Below are positions 36,671 to 45,823 of a stretch of 64,000 nucleotides of DNA, piece by piece. Location of the stretch: positions 62,001 through 126,000 of the forward strand of contig JACRME010000013.1 in NCBI GenBank assembly GCA_016235045.1, in the 5' to 3' direction. Below the pieces are notes generated by a model. That model did no database searches, was not told where the DNA came from, and worked only from the letters and a program-made list of their open reading frames with translations. How positions within the stretch are numbered: the first letter of the stretch is position 1; the number at the start of each line of letters is the position of its first letter. Both the position numbers and the translations under genes were made by a program. Source of the DNA: Nitrosomonadales bacterium (GTDB taxonomy: Bacteria; Pseudomonadota; Gammaproteobacteria; Burkholderiales; Gallionellaceae).

Positions 36671-38520
36671 TCCTGTTTCCCTCCTTTTACGGTGGGTGCG
36701 AACAATTCGACATCCTGCTCGCGCCCTTTCACCTTGAATGCACCGAACGACTTGAATTCGAACGCGTCGCCGCACGCCTCCATGGTCTCGCGCGAAACCA
36801 GGATGCGCGACACGCCCTTGGTCAGGCCTTCGATGCGGCTGCCCAGATTCACCGTGTCGCCGATGGCGGTATATTCGCGCCGCTGCTCGGAGCCGATCAG
36901 GCCGACCACGGCCGGGCCGGTGTGGATGCCGATGCCGACATCGAAGTCCGCATCTTCCTCGCCCAATTCCCGCTTGAAGCGCTGCAGCACTTCTGCCATC
37001 TCCAGCGCCGCCTCGACCGCGTGGCGCGCATGCGCCGGATCGTCCAGCGGCGCGCCCCAGAACGCCATGATGCAATCGCCGATGAATTTGTCCAGCGACC
37101 CGCCGTGGCGGAACACCACTTCGACCTGCAAGGTGAAGTAGCGGTTCAGCAGTTCCACCACCTGCTGCGGCGTGCGTTTTTCCGACAGCGTGGTGAAGCC
37201 GCGGATATCGGAAAACAGGATGGTGATCTGGCGGCTCTCGCCCGCGCGGCTCAGGCCGCCGTGCGCCACCAGTTCCCGCACCACATGCGGGTTGACGAAG
37301 CGGCTGAACATTTGCACCGCCTGTTCGCGCGATTTGCGCTCGCGCAGGTATTCGCGCAAGGCGAATACGAAGTAACAGGCCCACGCCAGCAGTATCGGCG
37401 TCAGCACGGGAAGCAGCAGCAGTTGCGCGACGGCGGCATAGGACGCCAGCAGCAACGCCAGCGTGACCGCCAGCAACCCCAGCCCGATCTTGAGCGCATT
37501 CATGCCGCGCATGAAGGCGAAGCTCAGCAAGCCCAGTAACATCAGGGCAATGCCCGCCGCAAAGCCCTCGTCGGCCGCACGCATCGTGCGGCCGTTTTTC
37601 AGGTTGTCGATGGCGGTGGCCAGCATCTCGGTACCCGGATACAGGCTGTCCATCGGCGTCACGCGCATGTCGTGCATGCTGGTGGCATCGGTACCGACAA
37701 TGACGATCTTGCCCTTCAATTCGCCGGCGGCGCGTTGCGCGTGCTCGCGATTGAAATCCTCATACAGGTCGGCATAGGAAATGTGCTTGAACGAATGCGC
37801 CGCGCCGCGCCAGGCCAGAATCATGTCCGGTTGCTGCGGTACGCTGTAACCCAGGTCCTGTGCCACCCGCGCCGGGAGCGAGGGAATCAGCCAGCCGTGT
37901 GCATCGGTATAGAGCTGGTAGCGCCGCCCCACGCCGTCCGCGTCTTCCGCAAAATTGATGGTGCCCACGCGCCAGTGTGCCGGATCGACTGCCAGCGGCG
38001 GCAACACGGCCAGACGGGCGTTGTCGTCGGCATGGTCGCTGCGCTGCAGGCCCAGCAGGGTTGCCACCCTGGCGATGGGTGCGCCCTGCTCGTCCATGGC
38101 GGCATCGCTGCGCACCATCGGGAAATACACGTTGCTCAAGCCCAGCAGCGAGCGATTGAATTCGCGGTCGCTATCCGGGCGGAATTCGTCGCGCTCGCTG
38201 AACAGGATATCGAACACGATCGCCCCGGGCTGCTGCCGGGAAATGCCGCGCACCAGTTCGCCGTGCACCGAGCGCGGCCACGGCCAGCTGCCTGCCGTGT
38301 CCTGCATGCGCGCCAGGCTGGTATCGTCGATATCGACAATGACGATGTCCGCATCCGGTTGCAGCCCTTGCGCCTGTTGTTGCACGAACCAATCGGACAG
38401 GCGGTGCTCCAGCGCGGAAAACGCATGCAGCCAGGTCAGCTCGATCAACGCCAGCGCCAGGAACAAGGCGCCGATGCGCAGCGATTTCCGGCGTGCCATG
38501 GGAGGAGTTATCGTTTCCAT
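36667..38520 (-). CDS. CHASE2-domain adenylate/guanylate cyclase
   Basis: The 617-aa membrane protein has an N-terminal helix and a periplasmic CHASE2 sensor (residues about 35-300; DADIVIVDIDDTSLARM, PGAIVFDILFSERDE, GKIVIVGTDATSMHD). Three membrane helices follow (about 310-395), then a cytoplasmic class III cyclase domain: ITILFSDIRGFTTLSEK (metal-binding Asp), GGSLDKFIGDCIMAFWGAP (second metal Asp in GD), VGIGIHTGPAVVGLIGSE and YTAIGDTVNLGSRIEG. Lys in DKFIGD fits ATP use. ATG 38520 and 38499 are both possible. Its 3' end overlaps the SH3-like gene by 4 nt. Confidence 0.9.
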   Translation of the reverse strand: METITPPMARRKSLRIGALFLALALIELTWLHAFSALEHRLSDWFVQQQAQGLQPDADIVIVDIDDTSLARMQDTAGSWPWPRSVHGELVRGISRQQPGAIVFDILFSERDEFRPDSDREFNRSLLGLSNVYFPMVRSDAAMDEQGAPIARVATLLGLQRSDHADDNARLAVLPPLAVDPAHWRVGTINFAEDADGVGRRYQLYTDAHGWLIPSLPARVAQDLGYSVPQQPDMILAWRGAAHSFKHISYADLYEDFNREHAQRAAGELKGKIVIVGTDATSMHDMRVTPMDSLYPGTEMLATAIDNLKNGRTMRAADEGFAAGIALMLLGLLSFAFMRGMNALKIGLGLLAVTLALLLASYAAVAQLLLLPVLTPILLAWACYFVFALREYLRERKSREQAVQMFSRFVNPHVVRELVAHGGLSRAGESRQITILFSDIRGFTTLSEKRTPQQVVELLNRYFTLQVEVVFRHGGSLDKFIGDCIMAFWGAPLDDPAHARHAVEAALEMAEVLQRFKRELGEEDADFDVGIGIHTGPAVVGLIGSEQRREYTAIGDTVNLGSRIEGLTKGVSRILVSRETMEACGDAFEFKSFGAFKVKGREQDVELFAPTVKGGKQE

Positions 38521-38587
38521 AAGTGCGCATACTAAACGCTTTGCGCAGAATGCAACAAGGCGGGTGCAATGCATGGGGCTTTCCCCC

Positions 38588-38593
38588 TATAAT
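38588..38593 (+). promoter_or_regulatory. TATAAT, likely -10 box of mlaA
   Basis: TATAAT lies 31 bp before the mlaA ATG in the short divergent gap with the cyclase gene. The -35 region is weak. Confidence 0.4.
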
Positions 38594-38624
38594 CCACGCC
38601 ATTCTTTAGTCATTGCCCCCTTAC

Positions 38625-39341
38625 ATGCATCTGTTGCGCATACCCCTGTTGCTCGCAAGTCTGTTACTGACAGGTTGCAGCTCCCTCAACCTCAGTACCT
38701 ACACGCAGCAAAAAGACCCGTTCGAATCGCTCAACCGCGGCGTCTACACGTTCAACGATACGCTGGATCGCGCCGTGCTCAAGCCGGTCGCTCAGGGCTA
38801 CACCGCGGTCACGCCAGACCGGGTGAAGACGATGATCGGCAATTTCTTTTCCAATCTCGACGATGTGGTGGTAACGGTCAACGACCTGCTGCAATTCAAG
38901 TTCAACCAGGCCGCCAACGACGGGGCGCGCGTGGTGTTCAATTCCACTTTCGGCATTTTCGGATTGTTCAACATCACGGACAGGCTGGAAAAGCACAATG
39001 AGGATTTCGGCCAGACCCTGGGTTATTGGGGAATGCCGAGCGGTCCCTACCTGATGCTGCCCTTCCTCGGCCCAAGCTCGTTCCGCGACGGGACGGGACT
39101 CTACGCGGACAGTTTTACCAGCGTGATCAGCAACACCCGGCATGTGCCCACGCGCAACACCGCCTGGGCGGTTAAAGGCGTGAATACGCGCGCCGGTCTG
39201 CTGGATCAGGAGAAAGTGCTGGACGATGCGGTCATCGACCGCTACAGCTTCATACGCGACGCATACCTGATGCGGCGGCAAAGCCTGGTCTACGACGGCA
39301 ATCCGCCGCGCCAGAAATTCGACGACGATGACGAAGAATGA
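38625..39341 (+). CDS. mlaA: Phospholipid-binding lipoprotein MlaA (VacJ)
   Basis: MlaA takes misplaced phospholipids from the outer leaflet of the outer membrane and passes them to the Mla pathway. The 238-aa precursor has a lipoprotein signal (LLLASLLLTGC) and the family motifs DPFESLNRGVYTFNDTLDRAVLKPVAQGY, NFFSNLDDVVVTVNDLLQ, FNSTFGIFGLFNITDRL and GYWGMPSGPYLMLPFLGPSSFRDG. It ends with an acidic tail (DDDDEE). No other mla genes lie beside it. A bidirectional terminator follows. Confidence 0.93.
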   Translation: MHLLRIPLLLASLLLTGCSSLNLSTYTQQKDPFESLNRGVYTFNDTLDRAVLKPVAQGYTAVTPDRVKTMIGNFFSNLDDVVVTVNDLLQFKFNQAANDGARVVFNSTFGIFGLFNITDRLEKHNEDFGQTLGYWGMPSGPYLMLPFLGPSSFRDGTGLYADSFTSVISNTRHVPTRNTAWAVKGVNTRAGLLDQEKVLDDAVIDRYSFIRDAYLMRRQSLVYDGNPPRQKFDDDDEE

Positions 39342-39369
39342 AAAACGGCGGGTAACACCCGCCGTTTTC
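39341..39369. terminator. Bidirectional rho-independent terminator between mlaA and htpX
   Basis: ACGGCGGGT-AAC-ACCCGCCGT is a perfect 9-bp stem with an A-run on one side and a T-run on the other, placed between two convergent genes. Confidence 0.9.
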
Positions 39370-39394
39370 AATTGTGCCTGATGCCCGCGCCCGC

Positions 39395-40276
39395 TTAACG
39401 TCCGGCGCGCAAGGCTTCGATGCGCTCTTCCAGCGGCGGGTGGGTCATGAACAATCTGGAGAAACCGCCCTGGCTGGAAATCGCCATCGCCGCCATGTTC
39501 TGCGGCAGCGCAGCCTGCTCGTGGTTCATTTTCAGCCGTTCCAGCGCGGCGATCATCTTCTGCCTTCCGGCCAGGTTCGCGCCGCCCGCATCGGCGCGGA
39601 ACTCGCGCTGGCGCGAGAACCACCTGACGATCATGCTGGCCAGGATGCCCAGTACGATCTGGGCGGCGATCTCGGCCACGAAAGCGCCGATGCCGGGGCC
39701 GTTGCGCGGGTCGTTCTTGAGCAGCACGCGGTCGACGAGGATGCCGAACAGCTTGGAGAAGAACACCACGAAGGTATTGACCACGCCCTGTATCAGCGCC
39801 AGCGTGACCATGTCGCCGTTGGCGACGTGGCTGATCTCGTGGCCCAGCACGGCTTCCGCTTCATCCTTGCTCATGCTGTGCAGCAGGCCGGTGCTCACCG
39901 CGACCAGCGCATTGTTGCGATTCCAGCCGGTGGCAAAAGCGTTGACATCCGGCGCGTCGTAGATCGCCACTTCCGGCATGCCGATGCCTGCAGCCTGCGC
40001 CTGACGGCGAACGGTTTCGACCAGCCAGCGTTCGGTCGGGTCGAAAGGATTGTCGATCACTTTTGCGCCGACCGATCGCTTCGCCAGCCACTTGGACATC
40101 AACAACGAGATGATGGAGCCGGAAAAACCGATCACCGCCGACAGCGTCAACAAGGCGTTGAAATTGATCGCGCCGCTTTGGTCCAGCACGCGATCCACGC
40201 CCAGCAGGCGCAGGGTGATACTGATGACCAGCAGCACCGCAATATTGGTCAGGACAAACAAAAAGACACGTTTCAT
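39395..40276 (-). CDS. htpX: Membrane zinc metalloprotease HtpX
   Basis: HtpX is an inner-membrane M48 protease that degrades misfolded membrane proteins together with FtsH. The 293-aa protein has two N-terminal helices ([23 protein letters not shown] and [20 protein letters not shown]), catalytic HEISH in [17 protein letters not shown], two further helices, and the third zinc ligand in [17 protein letters not shown]. The C-terminal [16 protein letters not shown] is typical. It stands alone. Confidence 0.94.
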   Translation of the reverse strand: MKRVFLFVLTNIAVLLVISITLRLLGVDRVLDQSGAINFNALLTLSAVIGFSGSIISLLMSKWLAKRSVGAKVIDNPFDPTERWLVETVRRQAQAAGIGMPEVAIYDAPDVNAFATGWNRNNALVAVSTGLLHSMSKDEAEAVLGHEISHVANGDMVTLALIQGVVNTFVVFFSKLFGILVDRVLLKNDPRNGPGIGAFVAEIAAQIVLGILASMIVRWFSRQREFRADAGGANLAGRQKMIAALERLKMNHEQAALPQNMAAMAISSQGGFSRLFMTHPPLEERIEALRAGR

Positions 40277-40526
40277 TACTTGGTTCTCCGATAGATCGAA
40301 AATGCGGCGCGCTTTATATCACCCTTCGCCGCGAGTTGCATATGCGGGCGACTCCCGGATTTTCAAGTCCGGATGCCATGCCGCTACGGCAGGCAATTCG
40401 AATGTCGTCCTCCCGAAAAGTTGCATGACCCTGGGTGCAGCAGGGTAAGTTGGCGTCGGCAAATACTTCGATTGACACATAACCGACATTATCACTAGGA
40501 TATACTCAAACTACGAGGTGGCCCAG

Positions 40527-41069
40527 ATGAACAATCAATACACCCGAACCGCTGTCGCCCTGCACTGGCTGATCGTTTTGCTGATCTTTGCCGCGTTCCC
40601 GCTGGGCGTGTACATGCACGAACTGCCGCTCTCACCTTACAAACTCCGGCTGTACAGCTATCACAAATGGATAGGCCTCACCGTGCTGCTGCTCGCCGCG
40701 ATCCGGCTTTACTGGCGCGCCACCCATCGACCGCCCGCCATGCCGGAGAGCATGCCGAACTGGGAAAAATTCGCCGCCCACGCGACGCACTACGCGCTGT
40801 ATCTGCTGATATTCGTCATCCCGGTCAGCGGCTGGTTGATGAGTTCTGCCATGGGATTCCAGGTCGTTTGGTTCGGCGTGTTGCCGTTGCCCAACCTGGT
40901 CGACAAGAACAAGGAACTCGGCGAACTCTTGCTCGAAGTGCATAAGGCGCTCAATTTCCTGATGTTCGGGCTCGTGCTTGCCCATATCGGTGCGGCGCTC
41001 AAGCATCACGTCATCGAGCGCGACGACATCCTGGTACGCATGGTGCCCTTCCTGAAAAAGAGACCATGA
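40527..41069 (+). CDS. Cytochrome b561 family protein
   Basis: The 180-aa inner-membrane protein has four helices and the conserved heme-ligating histidines: TAVALHWLIVLLIFAAFPLG in helix 1, YSYHKWIGLTVLLLAAIRL in helix 2, and LLEVHKALNFLMFGLVLAHIGAALKHH in helix 4. Such diheme proteins transfer electrons between quinol and periplasmic acceptors. GAGGTG supports ATG 40527. A YceI gene follows after 49 nt, the usual pairing. Confidence 0.88.
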   Translation: MNNQYTRTAVALHWLIVLLIFAAFPLGVYMHELPLSPYKLRLYSYHKWIGLTVLLLAAIRLYWRATHRPPAMPESMPNWEKFAAHATHYALYLLIFVIPVSGWLMSSAMGFQVVWFGVLPLPNLVDKNKELGELLLEVHKALNFLMFGLVLAHIGAALKHHVIERDDILVRMVPFLKKRP

Positions 41070-41118
41070 GCGTGGATTCGACTTCCCGCGCCTGCAAACA
41101 CCCCCAAGGAGAACTGCC

Positions 41119-41682
41119 ATGAGCAAATTGCCGCCTATCCTGTTCGCTGCCCTGTTCGCCCTCCCCTCTTATGCAGCGGACAGCTACACCATCGACCCGA
41201 CCCACACCTGGCCGACGTTCGAGATAGACCATCTCGGCTATTCCATCCAGCGCGGCCGCTTCAACAAGTCCAGCGGCAAGATCGTCCTCGACATTGCCGC
41301 GAAAAAAGGCAGCGTGGATATCACCATCGACGCCAATTCGCTCGACATGGGCTTCGACAAATGGAACGAGCACATGAAGGGGGCGGACTTTTTCCAGGTC
41401 TCCGAATACCCGATTATCCGTTACACCTCGAAGACGCTGCTGTTCGACGGCGACAAGGTCGTCGGCGCGGAAGGGGAGTTCACCCTGATGGGTGAGACGC
41501 ACCCGCTTGCCCTGCGCGTGAACAACTTCAAATGCGCGCCCCATCCGATGCTGCGCAAGATGCACTGCGGCGCGAACATCGCGGCCACGATCAAGCGCTC
41601 CCAGTATGGAATGTCGAAGTACATTCCCATGATCGGCGACGAGGTCACGCTCATCTCCCCGATTGAAGCAGACATAGACTAG
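41119..41682 (+). CDS. YceI family periplasmic lipocalin-like protein
   Basis: The 187-aa precursor has a signal peptide (ILFAALFALPSYAADS) and the YceI beta-barrel: YTIDPTHTWPTFEIDHLGYSI, GRFNKSSGKIVLDI, NEHMKGADFFQVSEYPIIRY, LMGETHPLALRVNNFKC and SQYGMSKYIPMIGDEVTLI. YceI proteins bind long isoprenoids such as quinones, so linkage with cytochrome b561 suggests a quinone-related redox role. AAGGAG precedes the ATG. Confidence 0.9.
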   Translation: MSKLPPILFAALFALPSYAADSYTIDPTHTWPTFEIDHLGYSIQRGRFNKSSGKIVLDIAAKKGSVDITIDANSLDMGFDKWNEHMKGADFFQVSEYPIIRYTSKTLLFDGDKVVGAEGEFTLMGETHPLALRVNNFKCAPHPMLRKMHCGANIAATIKRSQYGMSKYIPMIGDEVTLISPIEADID

Positions 41683-41805
41683 CGCCCGCTTCGCCCGACG
41701 CCGCAGCCGCCGCTTCTCCCGGCACGCTCCGCGACGGGGCGGTGGGATAAAATGCGCTCCCGCATGCCATTTTCCATGCCCCAGCCCCGCCGAAAGCGTC
41801 CCTAC

Positions 41806-42510
41806 ATGAATATCAAATCCTTCCTGTTTTCGTTCAGGCCCCACGCCTCGCAAACTTCGTTCACCGAAAAATTCCGCAGCGGCCTGGCCGGCGGCGTTGC
41901 CATTCTGTTGTTGACGCTGGCGTTGCACTATCTGGTGCAAGCCGGATTTCCGCTGTTCATCGTGGCCTCGATGGCCGCCTCGGCGACCCTGTTGTACGCC
42001 ACGCCGCACAGTCCGCTGGCGCAGCCGTGGAATCTGGTGGGCGGGCATCTGGTCTCGGCGCTCGCCGGATTGATTTGCGGCTGGCTCATTCCGGAACCGT
42101 CGCTTGCCGCGGGCGCCGCTGTCGGCGCGGCGATCCTGTCGATGGAATTGCTGAGTTGTTTGCACCCGCCCAGTGCCGCCACCGCGCTGCTGATGGTGCT
42201 CGTCAACTCGCAATTCCACGACCTGGGCTGGGGCTGGGCGCTTGGCATCGTCGCCGCGAATGCGGGGATTTCGCTCGCGCTGGCCCTGGTCATCAACAAC
42301 CTGCTGCCCGGCAGGCGCTATCCCATGCATGCGCTCCACATGGCAACACCTTCCAGGCCTGTACCGCCCGTCTCGCTCGAACAGCCGGACTTTGAATGGG
42401 CACTGAAACAAATGGACAGCGTGATAGACGTGAGCGAAGAAGACCTCGCGGAAATTTACCGGCTGGCATTGGTTCGTGCCCGAACCCGTACCGAAAGCAC
42501 GGTTCCCTGA
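41806..42510 (+). CDS. HPP family integral membrane protein
   Basis: The 234-aa protein has four helices of the HPP module between residues about 25 and 170 (FRSGLAGGVAILLLTLALHYLV; FIVASMAASATLLYATPHSPLAQPWNLVGGHLVSA; SMELLSCLHPPSAATALLMVL, which contains the signature HPP). A short cytoplasmic tail follows. Some HPP proteins from plants and cyanobacteria act as nitrite transporters, which would fit a window with NirS, but this is not shown here. ATG 41752 is an alternative start with GGTGGG upstream, adding 18 residues. Confidence 0.8.
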   Translation: MNIKSFLFSFRPHASQTSFTEKFRSGLAGGVAILLLTLALHYLVQAGFPLFIVASMAASATLLYATPHSPLAQPWNLVGGHLVSALAGLICGWLIPEPSLAAGAAVGAAILSMELLSCLHPPSAATALLMVLVNSQFHDLGWGWALGIVAANAGISLALALVINNLLPGRRYPMHALHMATPSRPVPPVSLEQPDFEWALKQMDSVIDVSEEDLAEIYRLALVRARTRTESTVP

Positions 42511-42562
42511 ATCCGGAATCACATCGGTGCCGGATTTTCCGGCCCTCCTCATTCAAGTAATT

Positions 42563-42581
42563 GTTGACTGTTACTGTCAAC
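42563..42581. promoter_or_regulatory. Operator-like inverted repeat GTTGAC-N7-GTCAAC upstream of the oxidase fusion gene
   Basis: Perfect 6-bp arms separated by 7 nt lie 210 bp upstream of the oxidase start and 15 bp upstream of the possible small ORF at 42596. The spacing does not fit an FNR box. The binding protein is unknown. Confidence 0.4.
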
Positions 42582-42595
42582 TATATTAGGATTTC

Positions 42596-42775
42596 ATGGC
42601 GTTCGACTTCGACATCGTTCGCCGGGATTGGCAACAAGAATTGCCCATGCTCGTCATCGCAGTTCTACAGTGCCTGCCTTGCCATATCAAATCGAACGTT
42701 GCCCGCCGCACGGCAGTGGGGCGAACCTCCGGCTTCGCCCCCGCCACCCGGTATGTGAGCGTGTTGATTGCATGA
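42596..42775 (+). CDS. Possible small ORF of 59 codons upstream of the oxidase gene
   Basis: ATG 42596 has AGGA at 5-nt spacing and opens a 59-residue frame (MAFDFDIVRRDWQQELPML...) with no recognised domain. It ends 15 nt before the oxidase ATG. It may be a leader peptide or chance; the C-terminal half is low in structure-forming residues. Confidence 0.25.
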   Translation: MAFDFDIVRRDWQQELPMLVIAVLQCLPCHIKSNVARRTAVGRTSGFAPATRYVSVLIA

Positions 42776-42790
42776 TTGGAAGGGGGCAAG

Positions 42791-45700
42791 ATGCCTGACC
42801 AGGAAGCAAGCGCGACCGACCTTATCGACAAAGACCTGGTCAGGGCCTGGCTTTGGTGGTCGATTGTCTGGTTGACCGTCTTTCCGCTGATCGGCCTGCT
42901 CGTTTCCATCAAGTTCCATTATCCGGATTTCCTCGGCGAGACCTCGTGGCTGACGTTCGGCCGTCTGCGCCCCGTGCATGTCAACGGCGTCATCTTCGGC
43001 GCCTTTTCCACGCCCGTGCTCGGCCTGCTGTATTACCTCGTTCCGCGCTTGTGCGGACGCCGCATGGTCAAGGAACATTGGGGCCGGCCGTTGCTGTGGG
43101 GCTGGAACCTCTTTTTGATCGGCGGCTCGATCTCGTTGCTGCTGGGCTACAACGCCGGCATCGAGGCGGGCGAGTTCGAGTGGCCGTTCAATCTCCTGCG
43201 CTGGATCGTGCTGGCTGCGGTCGGCTACCAGGTGCTGGCGACGATCTTCACCCGCAAGGAAGCGGGTTTCTACGTCGCGCTGTGGTACACGCTGGCAGCG
43301 CTGGTGTGGACGGCGATGAACCTGATCCTCGGCAATGTCATCCTGCCTTACGTGCCGATGTCCGGCATCAGCAACACCGCGCTGCACGGGCTCTACATCC
43401 ACTATGTGGTCGGACTGTGGATCACGCCCGCAGGGCTGGCGCTGATGTACTACTTCCTGCCGCTGGCCGCGAAAGCGCCGCTGTACAGCCACCGCCTGTC
43501 GCTGCTCGGCTTCTGGGCGCTGGCGTTTTTCTATCCCTTCGTCGGCACCCACCACTACCTGTTCAGCCCGATTCCCTACCACAACCAGACCATCTCCATC
43601 GTCACCAGCATGATGCTGATCATCCCGGTGTGGGCGGTGATCGCCAACCTGTTCGGCACCGCCAGGGGACGCTGGGGTGAGATCGTCGGCGGCAGCGATG
43701 CGGACAGCTATGCGGCAAAATTTTTGCTGCTGGCGACGTTCTTTTACCTGGTCGGCTGCTTCCAGGGATCGACCGAAGCGCTGCGCCGGGTGCAGGAGCT
43801 CACCCACTTCACCGACTTCGTGATCTCGCATTCGCACTTCACCGTATTCGCCACCTTTGTGCTGGCGGCGGTGGGCAGCATGTATTACGTGTGGCCGCGC
43901 GTCACCGGGCGCCGATTGTGGAGCACCAGGCTGGCGAGCTGGCATGTGTGGCTGACCATCGCGGGCACCACCATCATGCTGGCGGGACTCGCGGCGCAGG
44001 GTTTCATCCAGGGCAGCATGCTCGAGTACGGCGCGAACTTCGTCGATTCGATGGTCGAGATGAAACCCTGGTGGTTCACGCGCACGGTGGCGGGCGCCAC
44101 CATGGACGCCGGGTTTGTGTTGATGGCGATCAATCTGGTGATGACGGCGCGCGAGGGCATTCCGTTCGAGGCGCTTGCGGAAAGCGCGCTGCTCGCCGTT
44201 TCCGAGGCGCGCCCTGCCGCTGTGGGGGCGACATGGTATGGTCGGCCTTCGGGCGTGTTCGTGATTGCCGGAATCGCTTTCTTCTTTCTGGCAGTTGTCG
44301 TCCAGGGCATCCTGCCTTCCATCCTGCCGCAAACCTACAACCCCACGGTCACTGCGGCGAATACCGGGCAAACCATACAAGTCGCCGAACTCACCCTGCT
44401 GGAACGCAAGGGAAAACGAGTCTATATCCGCGAAGGTTGCTGGTATTGCCATTCGCAATTCGTGCGCCCGGTGACAGGCGAGAATATGCGCTGGGGGCCG
44501 GTGTCGCAGGCCGGGGAATACGTGTACGACCAGCCGCAGATGCTGGGCACGCGGCGTATCGGCCCCGACCTGCTGCGCGTCGGCAGGAAATACGGCGACG
44601 ACTGGCAGGCCGCGCACCACTGGAATCCGCGCGATGTCGTGCCGGATTCCATCATGCCGCGCTTCCCCTGGCTGTACAAAAACACGGACGGAAACAGCGC
44701 GCCCGAACTCAATGAGGACGGAGCGGCCCTGGTCGCCTATATCCAGAAACTCGGCACTTCAATCGGCGATTGGCGCGAGACCTTCTCCTCGACGCGCCTG
44801 GCTGCCGGCGCCGCGCTGCAGACTGGCGTCATGGAGAACAGCCGGGACGTGCTGCCGCGCGGCAAACAAGTCTATATGCGCCGCTGCGTCGGCTGCCACG
44901 GCGTGAAAGGCGACGGCAACGGCGCGGCCGCGCGCTTCCTGAATCCGAAACCGCGCGACTTCACCTCCGGCACGTTCAAATTCCGCTCGACCGGCGGCGA
45001 CGCAAATTCGCTGCCTGCCGACGAAGACCTGTTCATCACGATCACTCACGGACTGTGGGGCACGGCAATGCCCCCCTGGTACGACATCGACGCGCGCGAC
45101 CGTCTGGCCGTGATCCGCTACATCAAGATTTTTTCCCCGCGCTGGAACACGGAAAAGCCCGGCACGCCGATACCGGTGCCGGATGAACCGCCGGTGACGA
45201 TGGCTTCGCTGGCGCAGGGCAAACAGCAATTCGAAACCGCGTGCGCTGCCTGTCACGGCATGGCCGGGCTCGGCGACGGCGTCCCCCCCGGCACGTTCAG
45301 CGATACCTGGGGCAATCCGCTCAACCCGGCCAATTTCACCCTGCCTGCCGGTATGCCGGGCGGCGCCAAGCTCGGCCACGATGGGCGCCATATCTTCAAA
45401 ACCATCGTGGCCGGTATCGGCGGAACGCCGATGCCGCCCTTTGCGGGCGCGTTCACGCCGGCACAAATCTGGGACATCGTGCATTACGTCCAGTCGTTGC
45501 GCGTGAATGCGCAAATCGCCGCACTCAAGCAGGCGGGACTGAACGCGGCGCAGCAGGATGCCGGTTTCTGCAGTTCCAGCGTCCCCTGGCTGCTTGCCGC
45601 ATGCAACAAGGTGATGCTGCCCATCATCAGTTTCTGTTCCGCAGACGGGCAAACCGGGACAACAGCGAATGCCGCCACAATCCAGCTCGCCGACTCGCGC

Positions 45701-45817
45701 GCCAGGATATGGGCTTCGCTCTCCGAAGCGGCCGATCACCGGCAGATCGAGCCGCAGGTGCTTCAGGTCGACCAGCCCAAAATCCCGGCCATCGCCACGT
45801 TCATCATCGGGAGGTAA
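42791..45817 (+). CDS. Single-chain cbb3-type heme-copper oxidase: CcoN-CcoO fusion with C-terminal diheme cytochrome c region
   Basis: The 1,008-aa protein joins parts that are separate subunits in ordinary cbb3 oxidases. Residues about 15-480 are a divergent CcoN: low-spin heme His63 in RLRPVHVNG, CuB ligands His204 (YIHYVVG) and His254/His255 (GTHHYL), the candidate cross-linked Tyr248 in FWALAFFYPFVG, and heme ligands His347/His349 in ISHSHFT. A further helix near 498-520 leads into a CcoO-type monoheme domain with C550WYCH and VRPVTGENMRWGP. Two more heme c sites follow at about 699 (CVGCH) and 818 (CAACH), with GTAMPPW and GTPMPPF Met loops, like CcoP. The tail (about 925-1008) is unlike known subunits. 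It probably reduces O2, but NO reduction is possible. GGAAGGGGG precedes ATG 42791. Confidence 0.88.
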   Translation: MPDQEASATDLIDKDLVRAWLWWSIVWLTVFPLIGLLVSIKFHYPDFLGETSWLTFGRLRPVHVNGVIFGAFSTPVLGLLYYLVPRLCGRRMVKEHWGRPLLWGWNLFLIGGSISLLLGYNAGIEAGEFEWPFNLLRWIVLAAVGYQVLATIFTRKEAGFYVALWYTLAALVWTAMNLILGNVILPYVPMSGISNTALHGLYIHYVVGLWITPAGLALMYYFLPLAAKAPLYSHRLSLLGFWALAFFYPFVGTHHYLFSPIPYHNQTISIVTSMMLIIPVWAVIANLFGTARGRWGEIVGGSDADSYAAKFLLLATFFYLVGCFQGSTEALRRVQELTHFTDFVISHSHFTVFATFVLAAVGSMYYVWPRVTGRRLWSTRLASWHVWLTIAGTTIMLAGLAAQGFIQGSMLEYGANFVDSMVEMKPWWFTRTVAGATMDAGFVLMAINLVMTAREGIPFEALAESALLAVSEARPAAVGATWYGRPSGVFVIAGIAFFFLAVVVQGILPSILPQTYNPTVTAANTGQTIQVAELTLLERKGKRVYIREGCWYCHSQFVRPVTGENMRWGPVSQAGEYVYDQPQMLGTRRIGPDLLRVGRKYGDDWQAAHHWNPRDVVPDSIMPRFPWLYKNTDGNSAPELNEDGAALVAYIQKLGTSIGDWRETFSSTRLAAGAALQTGVMENSRDVLPRGKQVYMRRCVGCHGVKGDGNGAAARFLNPKPRDFTSGTFKFRSTGGDANSLPADEDLFITITHGLWGTAMPPWYDIDARDRLAVIRYIKIFSPRWNTEKPGTPIPVPDEPPVTMASLAQGKQQFETACAACHGMAGLGDGVPPGTFSDTWGNPLNPANFTLPAGMPGGAKLGHDGRHIFKTIVAGIGGTPMPPFAGAFTPAQIWDIVHYVQSLRVNAQIAALKQAGLNAAQQDAGFCSSSVPWLLAACNKVMLPIISFCSADGQTGTTANAATIQLADSRARIWASLSEAADHRQIEPQVLQVDQPKIPAIATFIIGR

Positions 45818-45823
45818 GACATC

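Noticed and set aside
42563..42581. The inverted repeat before the oxidase gene as an FNR box
   Set aside because: Its arms GTTGAC/GTCAAC are separated by 7 nt, whereas FNR/DNR boxes need TTGAT-N4-ATCAA spacing.
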